From the NCBI RefSeq assembly GCF_000421265.1, contig NZ_ATWN01000015.1, forward strand, positions 1 through 62,414: a stretch of 62,414 nt of DNA. The letters are read 5' to 3'. The notes below the pieces were generated by a model that saw nothing but the letters and a program-made list of their open reading frames with translations, searched no databases and was not told the DNA's origin. Source of the DNA: Thalassospira lucentensis MCCC 1A00383 = DSM 14000 (lineage in GTDB: Bacteria > Pseudomonadota > Alphaproteobacteria > Rhodospirillales > Thalassospiraceae). Shown here piece by piece: positions 54,076 to 62,414 of this stretch (position 1 is its first letter; each line of letters begins with the position of its first letter). Made by a program: the position numbers and the translations under genes.

Positions 54076-57000
54076 ATGCCAAAATCGGTTTTTGCCTATA
54101 TCTGGCGATATAGCCGCCTGCAACAGATCATCCTGACTTTGGTGACGCTGTTTTCATTTCCGTTTCTGTATTATTCCCTCGACCTGCCCAAACTGATCGT
54201 CAACGAAGCGATCGGCGGCGCGGGATCGCCCTATGACCTTCTCGGGGTTGAACTCGATCAGATCGAATATCTGTTTGCCCTGTCGGGGATTTTCCTCGCC
54301 CTTGTTTTCGTCAATGGCGGGTTCAAATATTTCATCAACGTCTATGTCGGCGTGATGTCCGAAAGACTGTTGCGCCGGTTGCGCTATAACCTGTTTGAAC
54401 GGGTGTTGCGCTTCCCATTGCCGCATTTTCGTAAAACCAGTCAGGGCGAAATCGTCTCGATGATCACGGCCGAGGCCGAACCGCTTGGCGGTTTCTTTGG
54501 CGAGGCCTTTTCCCTCCCCCTGTATCAGGGCGGTATTCTGGTTACGATTTCGGCCTTTATCTTTATTCAGGACCCATTGATGGGGCTGGCCTCCATCGCG
54601 TTCTATCCATTGCAGGGATATTTGATCCCGAAATTGCAAAAACGCGTCAATCTGCTGGGTAAGCAGCGGGTACAGAATGTCCGCCGGATGTCCGAACATA
54701 TTGGCGAGGCGGTTGGCGGTGCCACCGACATTCGTGCCAACGAAACCCACGGGTTTGAACTCACCCACTTTACCCAGCGTTTGGGCCGGATTTTTGAAAT
54801 CCGCAAGGAAATCTATTTCCGTAAATTCTTTATCAAGTTCCTCAATAACTTCATCGCCCAGATCACCCCGTTCTTCTTCTATTCGATTGGCGGTTATCTG
54901 GTGATTATCGGGGACCTGAGTTTCGGCGCACTGGTCGCAGCCCTTGCCGCCTATAAGGATATGTCCGCCCCGTGGAAGGAACTTCTGGCCTATTATCAAC
55001 GCCTTGCCGACGCGCGGATTAAATATGACCAGCTCCACGAGCAGTTCGAACTGCCCGATCTGTCATCTGAACATCAACTGACCGTGCCGCTGTCACCGCG
55101 CCTGAATGGCCCGCTTGATGTGACCGCCCTGTCATGGGTTGATGATGACGGAACCCGCGTTGTTGAAAATGTGTCGTTTAACATGCCCCTTCCGGGCACG
55201 GCCCTTCTGACCGGCTCTGCCGACAGCGGCAAATCACAGGTCGCACGATTGCTGGCACGGATTCTCGACCCTACAAGTGGTCGGATCCAGTTCAACGATA
55301 TGGATGCCACCAATCTTCCGGCCGCCATCATCGGCCAACGTCTGGCCTATATCGGGAGTGATGCCTATCTGTTTAACGGCAGCATTTCAGATAACCTGCT
55401 GTATGGCCTGAAACATCGCCCGATCATTGTCGATCAAACAGCCGCCACCAGCGACGAAGCCCCCCAAACGGGTGACAATGATAATGCGGTTACACGTGCG
55501 GACGAAAAAGACAAAGCCGTTGCCAGCAAGTCCAAAGCATACAATGACTTGGTTGAGTTCCCGTTGCCGAACTTTGTCGATCAGATTGACATTTCAGACC
55601 CGGCAGCCCTGCCATGGCAATTCACCCGCGAGATGTATGACGAGGTTCAGCGTTCGGGCAACATTCCCTATGACCCGTCGGCGAACTGGATTGACTATGT
55701 CGGACCGGGCTTCTCATCACGCGAAGAATTGCACGGCGAACTGATGCGCCTGCTTGAGGTTGTCGGTCTGGACCGCGACATCTATCGCATTGGTTTGCAA
55801 CGCCGCGTTGATCCGGCCGCACATCCCGAACTGGTTGCATCGGTCCTGACCGTCCGGCCACGGCTAAAGGAAATTCTTGATCAACGGCAATTGTCCGACC
55901 TTGTCGAACCCTATGACATTGAAAAATACAACGACAACGCACCGGTGGGCGTGAACCTTGTGTTTGGCACGCCGTCGCAAACCCACTTTGAACGGTTTGA
56001 GTTCCTGTCTCATCCGTTCATGCAGCAAACCCTGCGCGACACCGGTCTTTATGAACGCATGGTCAGAATGGGCCGCGAAACACTTGATCTGATGATCGAA
56101 CTGTTTACCGGCCTGCCCGCAGGACATGAGTTCTTTGACCGCTACAGTTTCGTGTCGGCCGATGAAATTCCCGAAGTGAAGAACATCCTCAAACGGACCG
56201 AAGGTGTTGCCTTTGACGACATCCGCAAAGAAGATCAGTTGCATCTTCTCGACGTCGCCATGCAGTTGACACCGGCCCGTCACCGTCTTCGGGTGATTGA
56301 TGACGATTTCCGTCAGTTGGTGTTGTCTGCACGGCCGAGGTTCCACGAAAACCTTCCAGACTCACTGGCGAAATTCATCGACTTCTTCGATGGCGATGGC
56401 TACACCCCGGCCGCCCCGATCCTCGATAACTTGCTGTTTGGTCGCTTTGCCTATGGCCGTGCAAATTCCGAAGAACGCGTTGGCGAAGTCCTGTTTGAAA
56501 TCGCCCATGAAGGCGGTCTTTACGAAGAACTTGTTGCCCTTGGCCTTGAAAGTCAGGTCGGCGTTGGCGGCAGCCGCGTCTCGCAAACCCTGCGTCAGAA
56601 AATCGCCCTTGTCCGCGCCTTGATCAAAAATCCTGATCTGCTGGTGGTTGACGAAGGCCTGTCTGCGCTGGACCGTGAAACGCGCGAAAACGTCATCGCC
56701 TATCTCACCGGACAGAATGACAACACCAGCCTTCTCTGGGTGGATGGCGATGATCACGACAATGAAAAGTTCGATGCTTTGCTGCACATGTCGAACGGAA
56801 AATTGGTTAAGCGCCGTGGTCAATCATCAGACGATCAAACGCCTGACATCACCGAATCCGACGAAGAAACGACTGTCGCCGATGGTGACATTGATCAGGA
56901 AGTCCGGCTGCTTCGCACCATTCCGCTGTTTGCCGGGCTTGATCCAAGTGTGGTCAAACTCCTTGCGTTTACCAGCCCGCGCCTGACCTTCAAACATGGT

Positions 57001-57333
57001 GAGGTTCTGGTAAAACAGGGCGATCCCGGCGATGCCGCCTATATCGTCATTTCCGGTCGTGGTGAAATCTGGCTGACGACGGACGAAATGCAGACCGTAA
57101 AACTGCGCGATGTGAACCCCAAGGAAGTCATCGGCGAAATCGCCCTTCTGGTCGACGCCCCCCGGTCCGCAACCATTCGTGCGGTCGAGGACATGACCGT
57201 CTTGAAACTCGACAAGGCCGAATTCCTTGGCCTGGTCAGACAGGATCAGGCGGTCGCCATCCAGTTGATCCGTGTTCTGGCTGACCGTCTCGATCAAACC
57301 ACCAAACAGCTCAGCAGTAAAAACAACGATTAA
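54076..57333 (+). CDS. Giant ABC-type protein with ATPase insertion and C-terminal cyclic-nucleotide-binding domain
   Basis: This 1085-residue protein has a six-helix exporter-type membrane domain (about 1-320), an ABC domain with Walker A GSADSGKS (about 379-387), then an insertion of roughly 330 residues, the signature region and Walker B VVDEGLSALD (about 833-865), and a cNMP-binding domain (about 943-1075: LLRTIPLFAGL ... GEIALLVDAPRSATIRAVEDM). The insertion begins after SISDNLLYG and ends just before a second copy, PILDNLLFG, so it sits exactly in the loop after the Q-loop. Q-loop Gln is absent (YIGSD), LSGGQ reads VSQTLRQ, and the H-loop His is missing. ATP use may be impaired or regulatory. 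Confidence 0.85.
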   Translation: MPKSVFAYIWRYSRLQQIILTLVTLFSFPFLYYSLDLPKLIVNEAIGGAGSPYDLLGVELDQIEYLFALSGIFLALVFVNGGFKYFINVYVGVMSERLLRRLRYNLFERVLRFPLPHFRKTSQGEIVSMITAEAEPLGGFFGEAFSLPLYQGGILVTISAFIFIQDPLMGLASIAFYPLQGYLIPKLQKRVNLLGKQRVQNVRRMSEHIGEAVGGATDIRANETHGFELTHFTQRLGRIFEIRKEIYFRKFFIKFLNNFIAQITPFFFYSIGGYLVIIGDLSFGALVAALAAYKDMSAPWKELLAYYQRLADARIKYDQLHEQFELPDLSSEHQLTVPLSPRLNGPLDVTALSWVDDDGTRVVENVSFNMPLPGTALLTGSADSGKSQVARLLARILDPTSGRIQFNDMDATNLPAAIIGQRLAYIGSDAYLFNGSISDNLLYGLKHRPIIVDQTAATSDEAPQTGDNDNAVTRADEKDKAVASKSKAYNDLVEFPLPNFVDQIDISDPAALPWQFTREMYDEVQRSGNIPYDPSANWIDYVGPGFSSREELHGELMRLLEVVGLDRDIYRIGLQRRVDPAAHPELVASVLTVRPRLKEILDQRQLSDLVEPYDIEKYNDNAPVGVNLVFGTPSQTHFERFEFLSHPFMQQTLRDTGLYERMVRMGRETLDLMIELFTGLPAGHEFFDRYSFVSADEIPEVKNILKRTEGVAFDDIRKEDQLHLLDVAMQLTPARHRLRVIDDDFRQLVLSARPRFHENLPDSLAKFIDFFDGDGYTPAAPILDNLLFGRFAYGRANSEERVGEVLFEIAHEGGLYEELVALGLESQVGVGGSRVSQTLRQKIALVRALIKNPDLLVVDEGLSALDRETRENVIAYLTGQNDNTSLLWVDGDDHDNEKFDALLHMSNGKLVKRRGQSSDDQTPDITESDEETTVADGDIDQEVRLLRTIPLFAGLDPSVVKLLAFTSPRLTFKHGEVLVKQGDPGDAAYIVISGRGEIWLTTDEMQTVKLRDVNPKEVIGEIALLVDAPRSATIRAVEDMTVLKLDKAEFLGLVRQDQAVAIQLIRVLADRLDQTTKQLSSKNND

Positions 57334-57384
57334 GGCTCAACACGTCACGTCAGAGCCAAACATAACGTCGCCCGCATTTATCAT

Positions 57385-57412
57385 AAACCGGATCGGCACT
57401 TTGATCCGGTTT
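57385..57412 (+). terminator. Hairpin after the giant ABC gene
   Basis: AAACCGGATC/GATCCGGTTT stem, 52 nt beyond the ABC stop; short ATT tail. Confidence 0.6.
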
Positions 57413-57448
57413 ATTGCCTTGCACCCGAAGAAACGCACCTGTCATTTC

Positions 57449-57694
57449 ATGAATAAAATCGCATCCATCTTGATTGCCTCTCTGTTTGCCATCGTCATGC
57501 TTGGCGGGTTTATCGCCCTTCTGGGCGGCAGTATCTTGGGGGGATTGATGTTTCTGATCGGCATCCCCTTTGCCTTTCCGATGTCGACCAGCATCGTCGT
57601 GCTGTTCTTTGCCGTGATCATTGTCCGCACTGTCATGGAAAAACGCCGCCAGAAACGCGAAATGCAGAAATACCTGAAATCCTCAGACGACTGA
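57449..57694 (+). CDS. Small hypothetical two-helix membrane protein
   Basis: An 81-residue frame with two hydrophobic segments (ILIASLFAIVMLGGFIALLGG and TSIVVLFFAVIIVRTVM) and a basic C-terminus (EKRRQKREMQKYLKSSDD). No ribosome site is clear and no family is recognised. Codon use resembles neighbouring genes, so it may be real. Confidence 0.5.
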   Translation: MNKIASILIASLFAIVMLGGFIALLGGSILGGLMFLIGIPFAFPMSTSIVVLFFAVIIVRTVMEKRRQKREMQKYLKSSDD

Positions 57695-57874
57695 TTCCCC
57701 TGCGTTTCACGCCTCTGGCAGAAGAAACATTCCTATTTGACCGGGCTCTGCCAAAAAAAAAGCATCATTTGGCGCGCACTTCGGACACCTCCTCTTGCCA
57801 CGCACTGATAACTTCCTTGCAGTTCAACAAACAAGCTGGTCGCAAACGCGTCAGCCCGTTTCAAGGAGGTTCCG

Positions 57875-59362
57875 ATGTCGGCACAATCAAAAGAACAGCG
57901 TTGCGTATCCCTAAGCCAGCTCGCTGATCTGCGCCTTTTGCGCGAACATGCATACATTGATGGCCGCTGGTGCTCGGCCGACAACCTTCAGGTTATTGAA
58001 GTCACCAACCCGTTCGATGGCAGCTTCATCGGCACCGTCCCGAACATGGGCATCTTTGAAACCCGCAAGGCCATTGCCGCGGCCAAGGAAGCCTTCCCGG
58101 CATGGTCGGCCATGCTGCCACAGGACCGCGCAAGCGCACTTCGTCGCTGGCATGATCTTCTGCTCGAAAACAAGGAAGACCTGGCCCTTCTGATGACGCT
58201 TGAGCAGGGCAAACCGATTAATGAATCGCGCGGCGAAATTAACTACGCCGCAAGCTTCATCGATTTCTACGCCGAAGAAGCCAAACGCGTGAACGTCGAA
58301 AACATCACGTCCCACCTGCCGGGCCGCAACATGTCGGTCAAACGCGAAGCCATCGGTGTGACGGCTGCCGTCACCCCATGGAACTTCCCGTGCGCGATGA
58401 TCACACGCAAAGCCGCCGCCGCCTTGGCTGCGGGCTGCACCATGATTGTCCGCCCGGCAACCGAAACCCCGTTTTCCGCAACCGCCTTGGCCGAACTGGC
58501 TGAACGTGCGGGCATTCCGGCAGGCGTGTTTAACGTTGTCACCGGTGATCCGAACCCGGTGGTTGGCGAACTGTGCGGCAGTACCGATGTCCGCGCCCTG
58601 TCGTTCACCGGCTCAACCGAAGTCGGTCGGCTGTTGCTGTCACAAGGGGCCCAGACGATCAAGAAAATGTCGATGGAACTCGGCGGTCATGCGCCGTTCA
58701 TCCTGTTTGATGATGTCGACCTCGACGAAGCCGTCGCCCACGCGATTAATGCCAAATTCGCCACCAGCGGTCAGGATTGCCTTGCGGCAAACCGCATCTT
58801 TGTCCAGCGCGATATCTATGACGAATTTCTCGACAAATACGCCAAGGCAATTGCCGAACTACGTGTCGGCAACGGCATTGAAGAATATGTCGAGATCGGC
58901 CCACTGATGCATGACCGTGCGGTTGCTAAATGTGACGAGCACGTCTCAGATGCACGTGCCAAGGGTGCGCGCGTTCTGACAGGTGGCAAGAAAATGGGCG
59001 GACTGTTCTATGCCCCCACCCTGCTTGCCGATGTGACCAAGGACATGCAAATCTACCGCGAAGAAACATTCGGCCCGGTCGCACCGGTCATGCCCTTTGA
59101 CACCGAGGATGAGGTCATCGCACAGGCCAATGACAGCGAATATGGTCTGGCGGCATATCTGTTTACCAACGATCATGACCGCGCAAACCGGGTATCCAAT
59201 GCGCTTGAATACGGTATGGTTGCGCTCAACTGTGTCAAAATCACCGGCGCACCGGTTCCGTTTGGCGGGGTAAAGCAATCTGGTCTGGGCCGCGAAGGAT
59301 CGCGCCATGGCCTCGAAGAATTCACTGAACTCAAATACGTCTGCGCTGCGTTTAAACAGTAA
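57875..59362 (+). CDS. gabD: NAD(P)-dependent succinate-semialdehyde dehydrogenase family enzyme
   Basis: This 495-residue aldehyde dehydrogenase has AGGAGG 5 nt before its ATG. Catalytic residues: Cys in SGQDCLAANRIF and Glu in MSMELGGHAPFILFDD; the NAD-binding TGSTEVGR loop is present. KP..E in FPCAMITRKAAAALAAGCTMIVRPATETP resembles NADP-using SSADH. Paired with the class III aminotransferase 43 bp downstream, it completes a GABA- or polyamine-type degradation pathway giving succinate. The exact substrate (succinate semialdehyde versus another omega-aldehyde) is not certain. Confidence 0.9.
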   Translation: MSAQSKEQRCVSLSQLADLRLLREHAYIDGRWCSADNLQVIEVTNPFDGSFIGTVPNMGIFETRKAIAAAKEAFPAWSAMLPQDRASALRRWHDLLLENKEDLALLMTLEQGKPINESRGEINYAASFIDFYAEEAKRVNVENITSHLPGRNMSVKREAIGVTAAVTPWNFPCAMITRKAAAALAAGCTMIVRPATETPFSATALAELAERAGIPAGVFNVVTGDPNPVVGELCGSTDVRALSFTGSTEVGRLLLSQGAQTIKKMSMELGGHAPFILFDDVDLDEAVAHAINAKFATSGQDCLAANRIFVQRDIYDEFLDKYAKAIAELRVGNGIEEYVEIGPLMHDRAVAKCDEHVSDARAKGARVLTGGKKMGGLFYAPTLLADVTKDMQIYREETFGPVAPVMPFDTEDEVIAQANDSEYGLAAYLFTNDHDRANRVSNALEYGMVALNCVKITGAPVPFGGVKQSGLGREGSRHGLEEFTELKYVCAAFKQ

Positions 59363-59404
59363 CGCGCGCCTCAGACACCACCGCATTCACATGGGAGAAC
59401 AACA

Positions 59405-60805
59405 ATGAATGTCATCAAAAACACCACGGCCGACCTGCAGGAAATGGACCGGGCGCACTTCATGCACCCGTCGACCCACATGCGCCAGCATGCCGATGGG
59501 GAAACCCCCAACCGCATTATCAACGGCGGCAAGGGTATTTACATCCATGACACCGAAGGCCGCGAAAGCCTTGATGCCTTCGCTGGTCTGTACTGTGTGA
59601 ATGTCGGCTATGGCCGGACCGAAATTGCCGATGCGATCTATGCGCAGGCCAAGGAACTGGCTTATTACCACACCTATGTCGGGCACGGGAACGAGCCGGT
59701 GATTCGCCTGTCAGACCGCATCATCAAAAGCGCCCCCGAAGGCATGCAGCGCGTCTATTACGGCATGTCCGGATCGGATGCCAACGAAACCAACATCAAG
59801 CTGATCTGGTACTACAACAACATCCGCGGCCTGCCGCAGAAGAAAAAGATCATCTCACGCTGGCGCGGCTATCACGGCTCCGGGATCATGACCGGCAGCC
59901 TGACCGGCCTTGCCGCCTTCCACAATGCGTTTGATCTGCCGCGTGCACCGATCCTGCACACCACCTGCCCGCACCATTACTGGAATGCAGAAGCCGGTGA
60001 AACCGAGGCCGAATTTGCCAAACGTTGTGCAGACGACCTTGAAAAAATGATCCTGCGCGAAGGCCCTGAAACTGTTGCCGCCTTCATCGGCGAGCCGGTC
60101 ATGGGCACGGGCGGCATCATCACCCCGCCAGAAGGTTACTGGGCCGCCATTCAGGCTGTCCTGAACAAATACGACGTGCTTCTGGTCGCTGACGAAGTTG
60201 TCACCGCCTTTGGCCGTACCGGGTCCTATTTCGGCTCCATGCACTACGACATGAAACCCGACCTGATCACCATTGCGAAGGGTGTGACCTCTGGTTATCT
60301 GCCGCTTTCGGGTGTGATTGTCGGCGAACGTGTGTGGAAAGTTCTCGAACAGGGTTCGGACAAAATGGGCCCGATTGGCCACGGCTGGACCTATTCGGCC
60401 CACCCGGTCTGCGCCGCAGCTGCCAATGCCAACCTTGATATCGTTGATGGCGAAAACCTGACGGGCAATTCGGCAGAAACCGGTGGCTACATGCAGACCC
60501 GCATGCGTGAAACCTTTAGCGACCATCCGCTGGTCGGCGAAGCACGCGGTGTTGGCCTGATGGCAGCCCTTGAATTTGTCGCCGATAAAACCAAAAAAGA
60601 ACGGTTTGATCCGAATGCGAAAATCGGTCCGCGCGTCTCGGCCGCCTGCCTTGAACGCGGCATGATCGCACGTGCGATGCCACATGGCGACATCCTTGGC
60701 TTTGCACCGCCGCTGTGCATCACCAAGGCCGAAGTCGACAAAGTCATCGACATTGCCAAACAGGCTGTTGATGCGGTTGCCGACGAAGTTGCCGCAGGCA
60801 AATAA
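59405..60805 (+). CDS. Class III omega-aminotransferase
   Basis: This 466-residue PLP enzyme has the class III pattern: FAGLYCVNVGYGRTEIADAI, YYGMSGSDANETNIK, RWRGYHGSGIMTGSLTG, the ADEVVTAFGRTGSYFG region and the PLP Lys in LITIAKGVTSGYLPLSG. It is close to putrescine-pyruvate (SpuC-like), GABA and beta-alanine-pyruvate aminotransferases; the donor cannot be fixed by eye. GGGAG lies 9 nt before the start. With the dehydrogenase upstream it forms a two-gene amine catabolic operon closed by a terminator. Confidence 0.92.
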   Translation: MNVIKNTTADLQEMDRAHFMHPSTHMRQHADGETPNRIINGGKGIYIHDTEGRESLDAFAGLYCVNVGYGRTEIADAIYAQAKELAYYHTYVGHGNEPVIRLSDRIIKSAPEGMQRVYYGMSGSDANETNIKLIWYYNNIRGLPQKKKIISRWRGYHGSGIMTGSLTGLAAFHNAFDLPRAPILHTTCPHHYWNAEAGETEAEFAKRCADDLEKMILREGPETVAAFIGEPVMGTGGIITPPEGYWAAIQAVLNKYDVLLVADEVVTAFGRTGSYFGSMHYDMKPDLITIAKGVTSGYLPLSGVIVGERVWKVLEQGSDKMGPIGHGWTYSAHPVCAAAANANLDIVDGENLTGNSAETGGYMQTRMRETFSDHPLVGEARGVGLMAALEFVADKTKKERFDPNAKIGPRVSAACLERGMIARAMPHGDILGFAPPLCITKAEVDKVIDIAKQAVDAVADEVAAGK

Positions 60806-60847
60806 TCGCGCCGCAACGTGATGTGACATAAACGACCACGATTTAAA

Positions 60848-60871
60848 GGGGCCGATCATCTGATCGGCCCC
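60848..60871. terminator. Bidirectional terminator
   Basis: A perfect stem GGGGCCGATC/GATCGGCCCC with an ATCT loop between the convergent aminotransferase and secreted-protein genes; TGTCTTTAT follows on plus. Confidence 0.8.
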
Positions 60872-60883
60872 TGTCTTTATGGA

Positions 60884-61306
60884 TTAATCGCAGGTTGACT
60901 GATACACCCGGCGGCGATTATCGCCTTTCCCAATTTCGACATCCAGCGAATACGCATGGCACGTTTTGACATACTCATCGTTCTTCCAGACTTCGACGGT
61001 AATATGTTCCCATGTGCTATCAAGTGACGAAGTACCGCCCTTGTGCCAAAACTTGGTTACCAAGAGTTCCGTATTTCCAACACCATTATAGGCATTCTGT
61101 ATGGATGCTTCCCGTGACTTGGAAAGCGTCTCAGCCACAGTTGTTTTTTCGCTATCGGTTGATTCCAGTGCAAGCTGTGTCGCACTAATGGCCTGATAAT
61201 CTGTTGCTGTACCAACATGTACGTTGCTGAAATCTCCGGCCACAGCCGGGACCATGAAAATCCCAAAGACCAGAAAAAATATCGACGTCGCTACGAATTT
61301 TAGCAT
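60884..61306 (-). CDS. Small secreted protein with C-terminal Cys pair
   Basis: About 140 residues from the ATG at 61306 (AAGGAAACAGG just upstream). A signal peptide (LKFVATSIFFLVFGIFMVPAVAG, cleavage near AVAG) precedes a Ser/Thr/Ala region and a beta-rich C-terminal half with a terminal Cys pair (KTCHAYSL ... KGDNRRRVYQSTCD), probably a disulphide. No family is recognised. The end of the protein resembles its neighbour at 61480-61893. Confidence 0.65.
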   Translation of the reverse strand: MLKFVATSIFFLVFGIFMVPAVAGDFSNVHVGTATDYQAISATQLALESTDSEKTTVAETLSKSREASIQNAYNGVGNTELLVTKFWHKGGTSSLDSTWEHITVEVWKNDEYVKTCHAYSLDVEIGKGDNRRRVYQSTCD

Positions 61307-61417
61307 CCTGTTTCCTTTCAAAATGGAACTCGGATTACTGACGCCAACTGTGTTTGATTGTGAAACTTGGCAGATGAGTTTCCGCCGACAAACAATCGGG
61401 AATTTCATCGGTAAAAA

Positions 61418-61448
61418 AGCAAAGGCCGACTTTTAATCGGCCTTTGCT
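61418..61448 (-). terminator. Terminator of the second small secreted protein gene
   Basis: A 12-bp stem AGCAAAGGCCGA/TCGGCCTTTGCT, followed by TTTTTTAC on the minus strand. Confidence 0.8.
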
Positions 61449-61479
61449 CTGTGCCTGAGCAAAATCGTTATCGGCCGTT

Positions 61480-61893
61480 CTAGCAAGCAGTAACGTATTT
61501 ACCGTTTTTGCCTTTGGTCGACGAAACCGTGCAAGACCCGATCTGGCTGCCCGATGAATTGATGATATTCAGCTTGATCTCGGCACCATCGCCCTCAGAC
61601 CACCAGATACCGCCCCCGGAACCAATAAGGTTCAGCGTGGTCGAAGAACTGCTGGGGATTGCGGAAACGATTGTCGCATTGTCGGCATTGCTGAGCGCTG
61701 CTTTGACGGTAACGCCTGCTTTATCGGGCGACTTCTCGCCCCATTCAGCCGAGCTCATCGACACCCCATTGGGCGACAGAACCTCGGCATTCGCCGACGT
61801 CATAAACGTCCCCAACAGCACGAACGCCATCATCACTGCCGGGAACAGAATATCCCGCAGCGCTTGAGAAAGATTAAAGTCATTCACAGCCAT
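61480..61893 (-). CDS. Small secreted protein with C-terminal Cys pair, second
   Basis: About 137 residues from the ATG at 61893 (AGGAAAGGAA upstream). The N-terminus has a hydrophobic signal (ILFPAVMMAFVLLGTFMTSANA). The mature part has SPDKAGVTVKAALSNADNATI and a C-terminal SCTVSSTKGKNGKYVTAC. The ending shares the pattern C-x(n)-KG-x-N-x-(R/K)-V/Y-V...C with the gene downstream. It is upstream of that gene on the same strand, separated by a terminator, so they are separate transcripts of possibly related proteins. Confidence 0.65.
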   Translation of the reverse strand: MAVNDFNLSQALRDILFPAVMMAFVLLGTFMTSANAEVLSPNGVSMSSAEWGEKSPDKAGVTVKAALSNADNATIVSAIPSSSSTTLNLIGSGGGIWWSEGDGAEIKLNIINSSGSQIGSCTVSSTKGKNGKYVTAC

Positions 61894-62129
61894 TTCCTTT
61901 CCTATGTGGTGTGATGGCACCCGATCACATGATGTAAACAGGTGGCTCCACATCTGACGTAAGGCGCGCTGTGCTGTGATAAGTGTGCGACCTTACACAA
62001 CGGAAAGACGTCAAATCAGGCGGAAAAACCAACACCTTTGATGATCTGTGAGTCTTCTGCATTCGAACGTGAATAGCCCCTGGAATTGTAGACACCTCAT
62101 TACTTATAAAGTGAGGCAAGGAGTTTACG

Positions 62130-62408
62130 ATGCCCAAGAGTCATTTTACCGATGAGTTCAAGATTGATGCCGTTCGTCAGATTACAGAACGAGGCTACTC
62201 AGTAGCGGAAGTTTCTGCTCGTCTCGGTGTCAGCACACATTCCCTGTATGTGTGGAAGAAGAAGTTCAGCAAGTCCCCTGATGCGATTGCTGAAGCTGAT
62301 CAACAATCATCCGAGATACGCCGCCTGAAGCAAGAACTCGCCCGGATCACCGAGGAGCGCGATATTCTAAAAAAGGCAACCGCGTACTTCGCCAGGGATG
62401 CAAAATGA
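62130..62408 (+). CDS. IS3-family transposase OrfA
   Basis: This 92-residue protein is a typical IS3 OrfA: a helix-turn-helix (VRQITERGYSVAEVSARLGVSTHSLYVWKK) and a leucine-zipper-like coiled coil ending in EERDILKKATAYFARDAK. A run of six A followed by GG (ATTCTAAAAAAGGC, about 62365-62378) is suited to -1 frameshifting that would fuse OrfA with OrfB. GGAG upstream at about 62119-62122. The gene's ATGA stop overlaps the start of OrfB. Confidence 0.93.
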   Translation: MPKSHFTDEFKIDAVRQITERGYSVAEVSARLGVSTHSLYVWKKKFSKSPDAIAEADQQSSEIRRLKQELARITEERDILKKATAYFARDAK

Positions 62409-62414
62409 GGTACG
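62405..62414 (+). CDS. IS3-family transposase OrfB, first codons only
   Basis: An ATG at 62405 overlaps the OrfA stop (ATGA) and reads MRY at the window edge, the usual arrangement of IS3 OrfB. The rest, including the DDE catalytic domain, is outside the window. Confidence 0.55.

Larger units (their letters stand above)
62081..62414 (+). mobile_element. Left end of an IS3-family insertion sequence (truncated by window)
   Basis: OrfA of an IS3-type element starts at 62130. The element probably begins at about 62081-62090, where the sequence TGGAATTGTAGACACC resembles a terminal inverted repeat; the other end is outside the window. The exact terminus and any target duplication cannot be determined here. 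Confidence 0.7.

Noticed and set aside
54154..55038. 294-codon minus frame inside the giant ABC gene
   Set aside because: Antisense shadow of the membrane domain.
1..62414. CRISPR arrays, rRNA genes, tmRNA, RNase P RNA, prophage genes
   Set aside because: No regularly spaced short repeats with unique spacers and no hallmark sequence of these RNAs or phage genes was seen; the only mobile DNA is the IS3-family end.

Overview
This 62.4 kb window is ordinary chromosomal DNA of an alphaproteobacterium. The evidence is a SUV3-like helicase beside an S4-domain gene, DUF4169, an L-malyl-CoA lyase, a maeB-type malic enzyme with a phosphotransacetylase tail, and a bacterial voltage-gated Na+ channel. 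The moderate GC content, the Na+ channel and the many c-di-GMP and RTX genes suggest a marine Rhodospirillales bacterium of the Thalassospira type. The genus is a guess; the class is well supported.

Layout. (1) 1-7.2 kb, minus strand: a type I secretion operon of two different ABC half-transporters and an HlyD adaptor, coupled by ATGA overlaps, followed by a very large repeat adhesin that runs off the left edge. Unusual dyad sequences lie upstream of both units. (2) 7.4-13.0 kb: S4 RNA-binding protein, SUV3-like helicase, soxR with a textbook SoxR promoter driving a divergent flavin reductase/ABM monooxygenase pair, and a hibernation factor behind an FNR/FixK-type box. (3) 13.3-23.6 kb: htpG, dgt, small membrane proteins, an OmpA-like lipoprotein, xthA, a fumarylacetoacetase-family enzyme, a glyoxylate reductase and an SH3 protein. 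(4) 23.6-36.5 kb: an orphan flagellin-like protein, a TrmA-family RNA methyltransferase, a CHASE-GGDEF-EAL protein with degenerate motifs, mgtE, maeB, tRNA-Leu, lipB coupled to a zinc-sensing (CZB) diguanylate cyclase, and a small protein with an RMF-like tail. (5) 36.8-41.5 kb: DUF4169, a coiled-coil lipoprotein, two tandem tRNA-Arg genes each with its own terminator, a TerB-like protein, a fasciclin protein and a double-ACT protein. (6) 41.5-47.8 kb: three consecutive RTX calcium-binding proteins with a shared C-terminal module, a very AT-rich leader, and a membrane diguanylate cyclase. (7) 48.1-62.4 kb: malyl-CoA lyase, quinone oxidoreductase/HxlR pair, accA, Na+ channel, a metallo-beta-lactamase-fold enzyme followed by a giant ABC protein with a large ATPase insertion and a cyclic-nucleotide-binding tail, an aldehyde dehydrogenase/omega-aminotransferase operon, two small secreted Cys-containing proteins, and the left end of an IS3-family element.

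How it fits together. A theme of surface attachment and exported Ca2+-binding proteins (adhesin, RTX trio, fasciclin) recurs beside c-di-GMP enzymes (three genes), which is typical of biofilm control. A second theme is stress and redox response (SoxR regulon, FNR-type box at hpf, HtpG, RMF-like protein). The best candidates for something undescribed are the MBL hydrolase/ABC-insertion-cNMP pair (53.2-57.3 kb), the RTX trio with its AT-rich leader, the two-half-transporter secretion system with non-canonical ABC signature motifs and large upstream dyads, and the winged-helix/RMF-like fusion.
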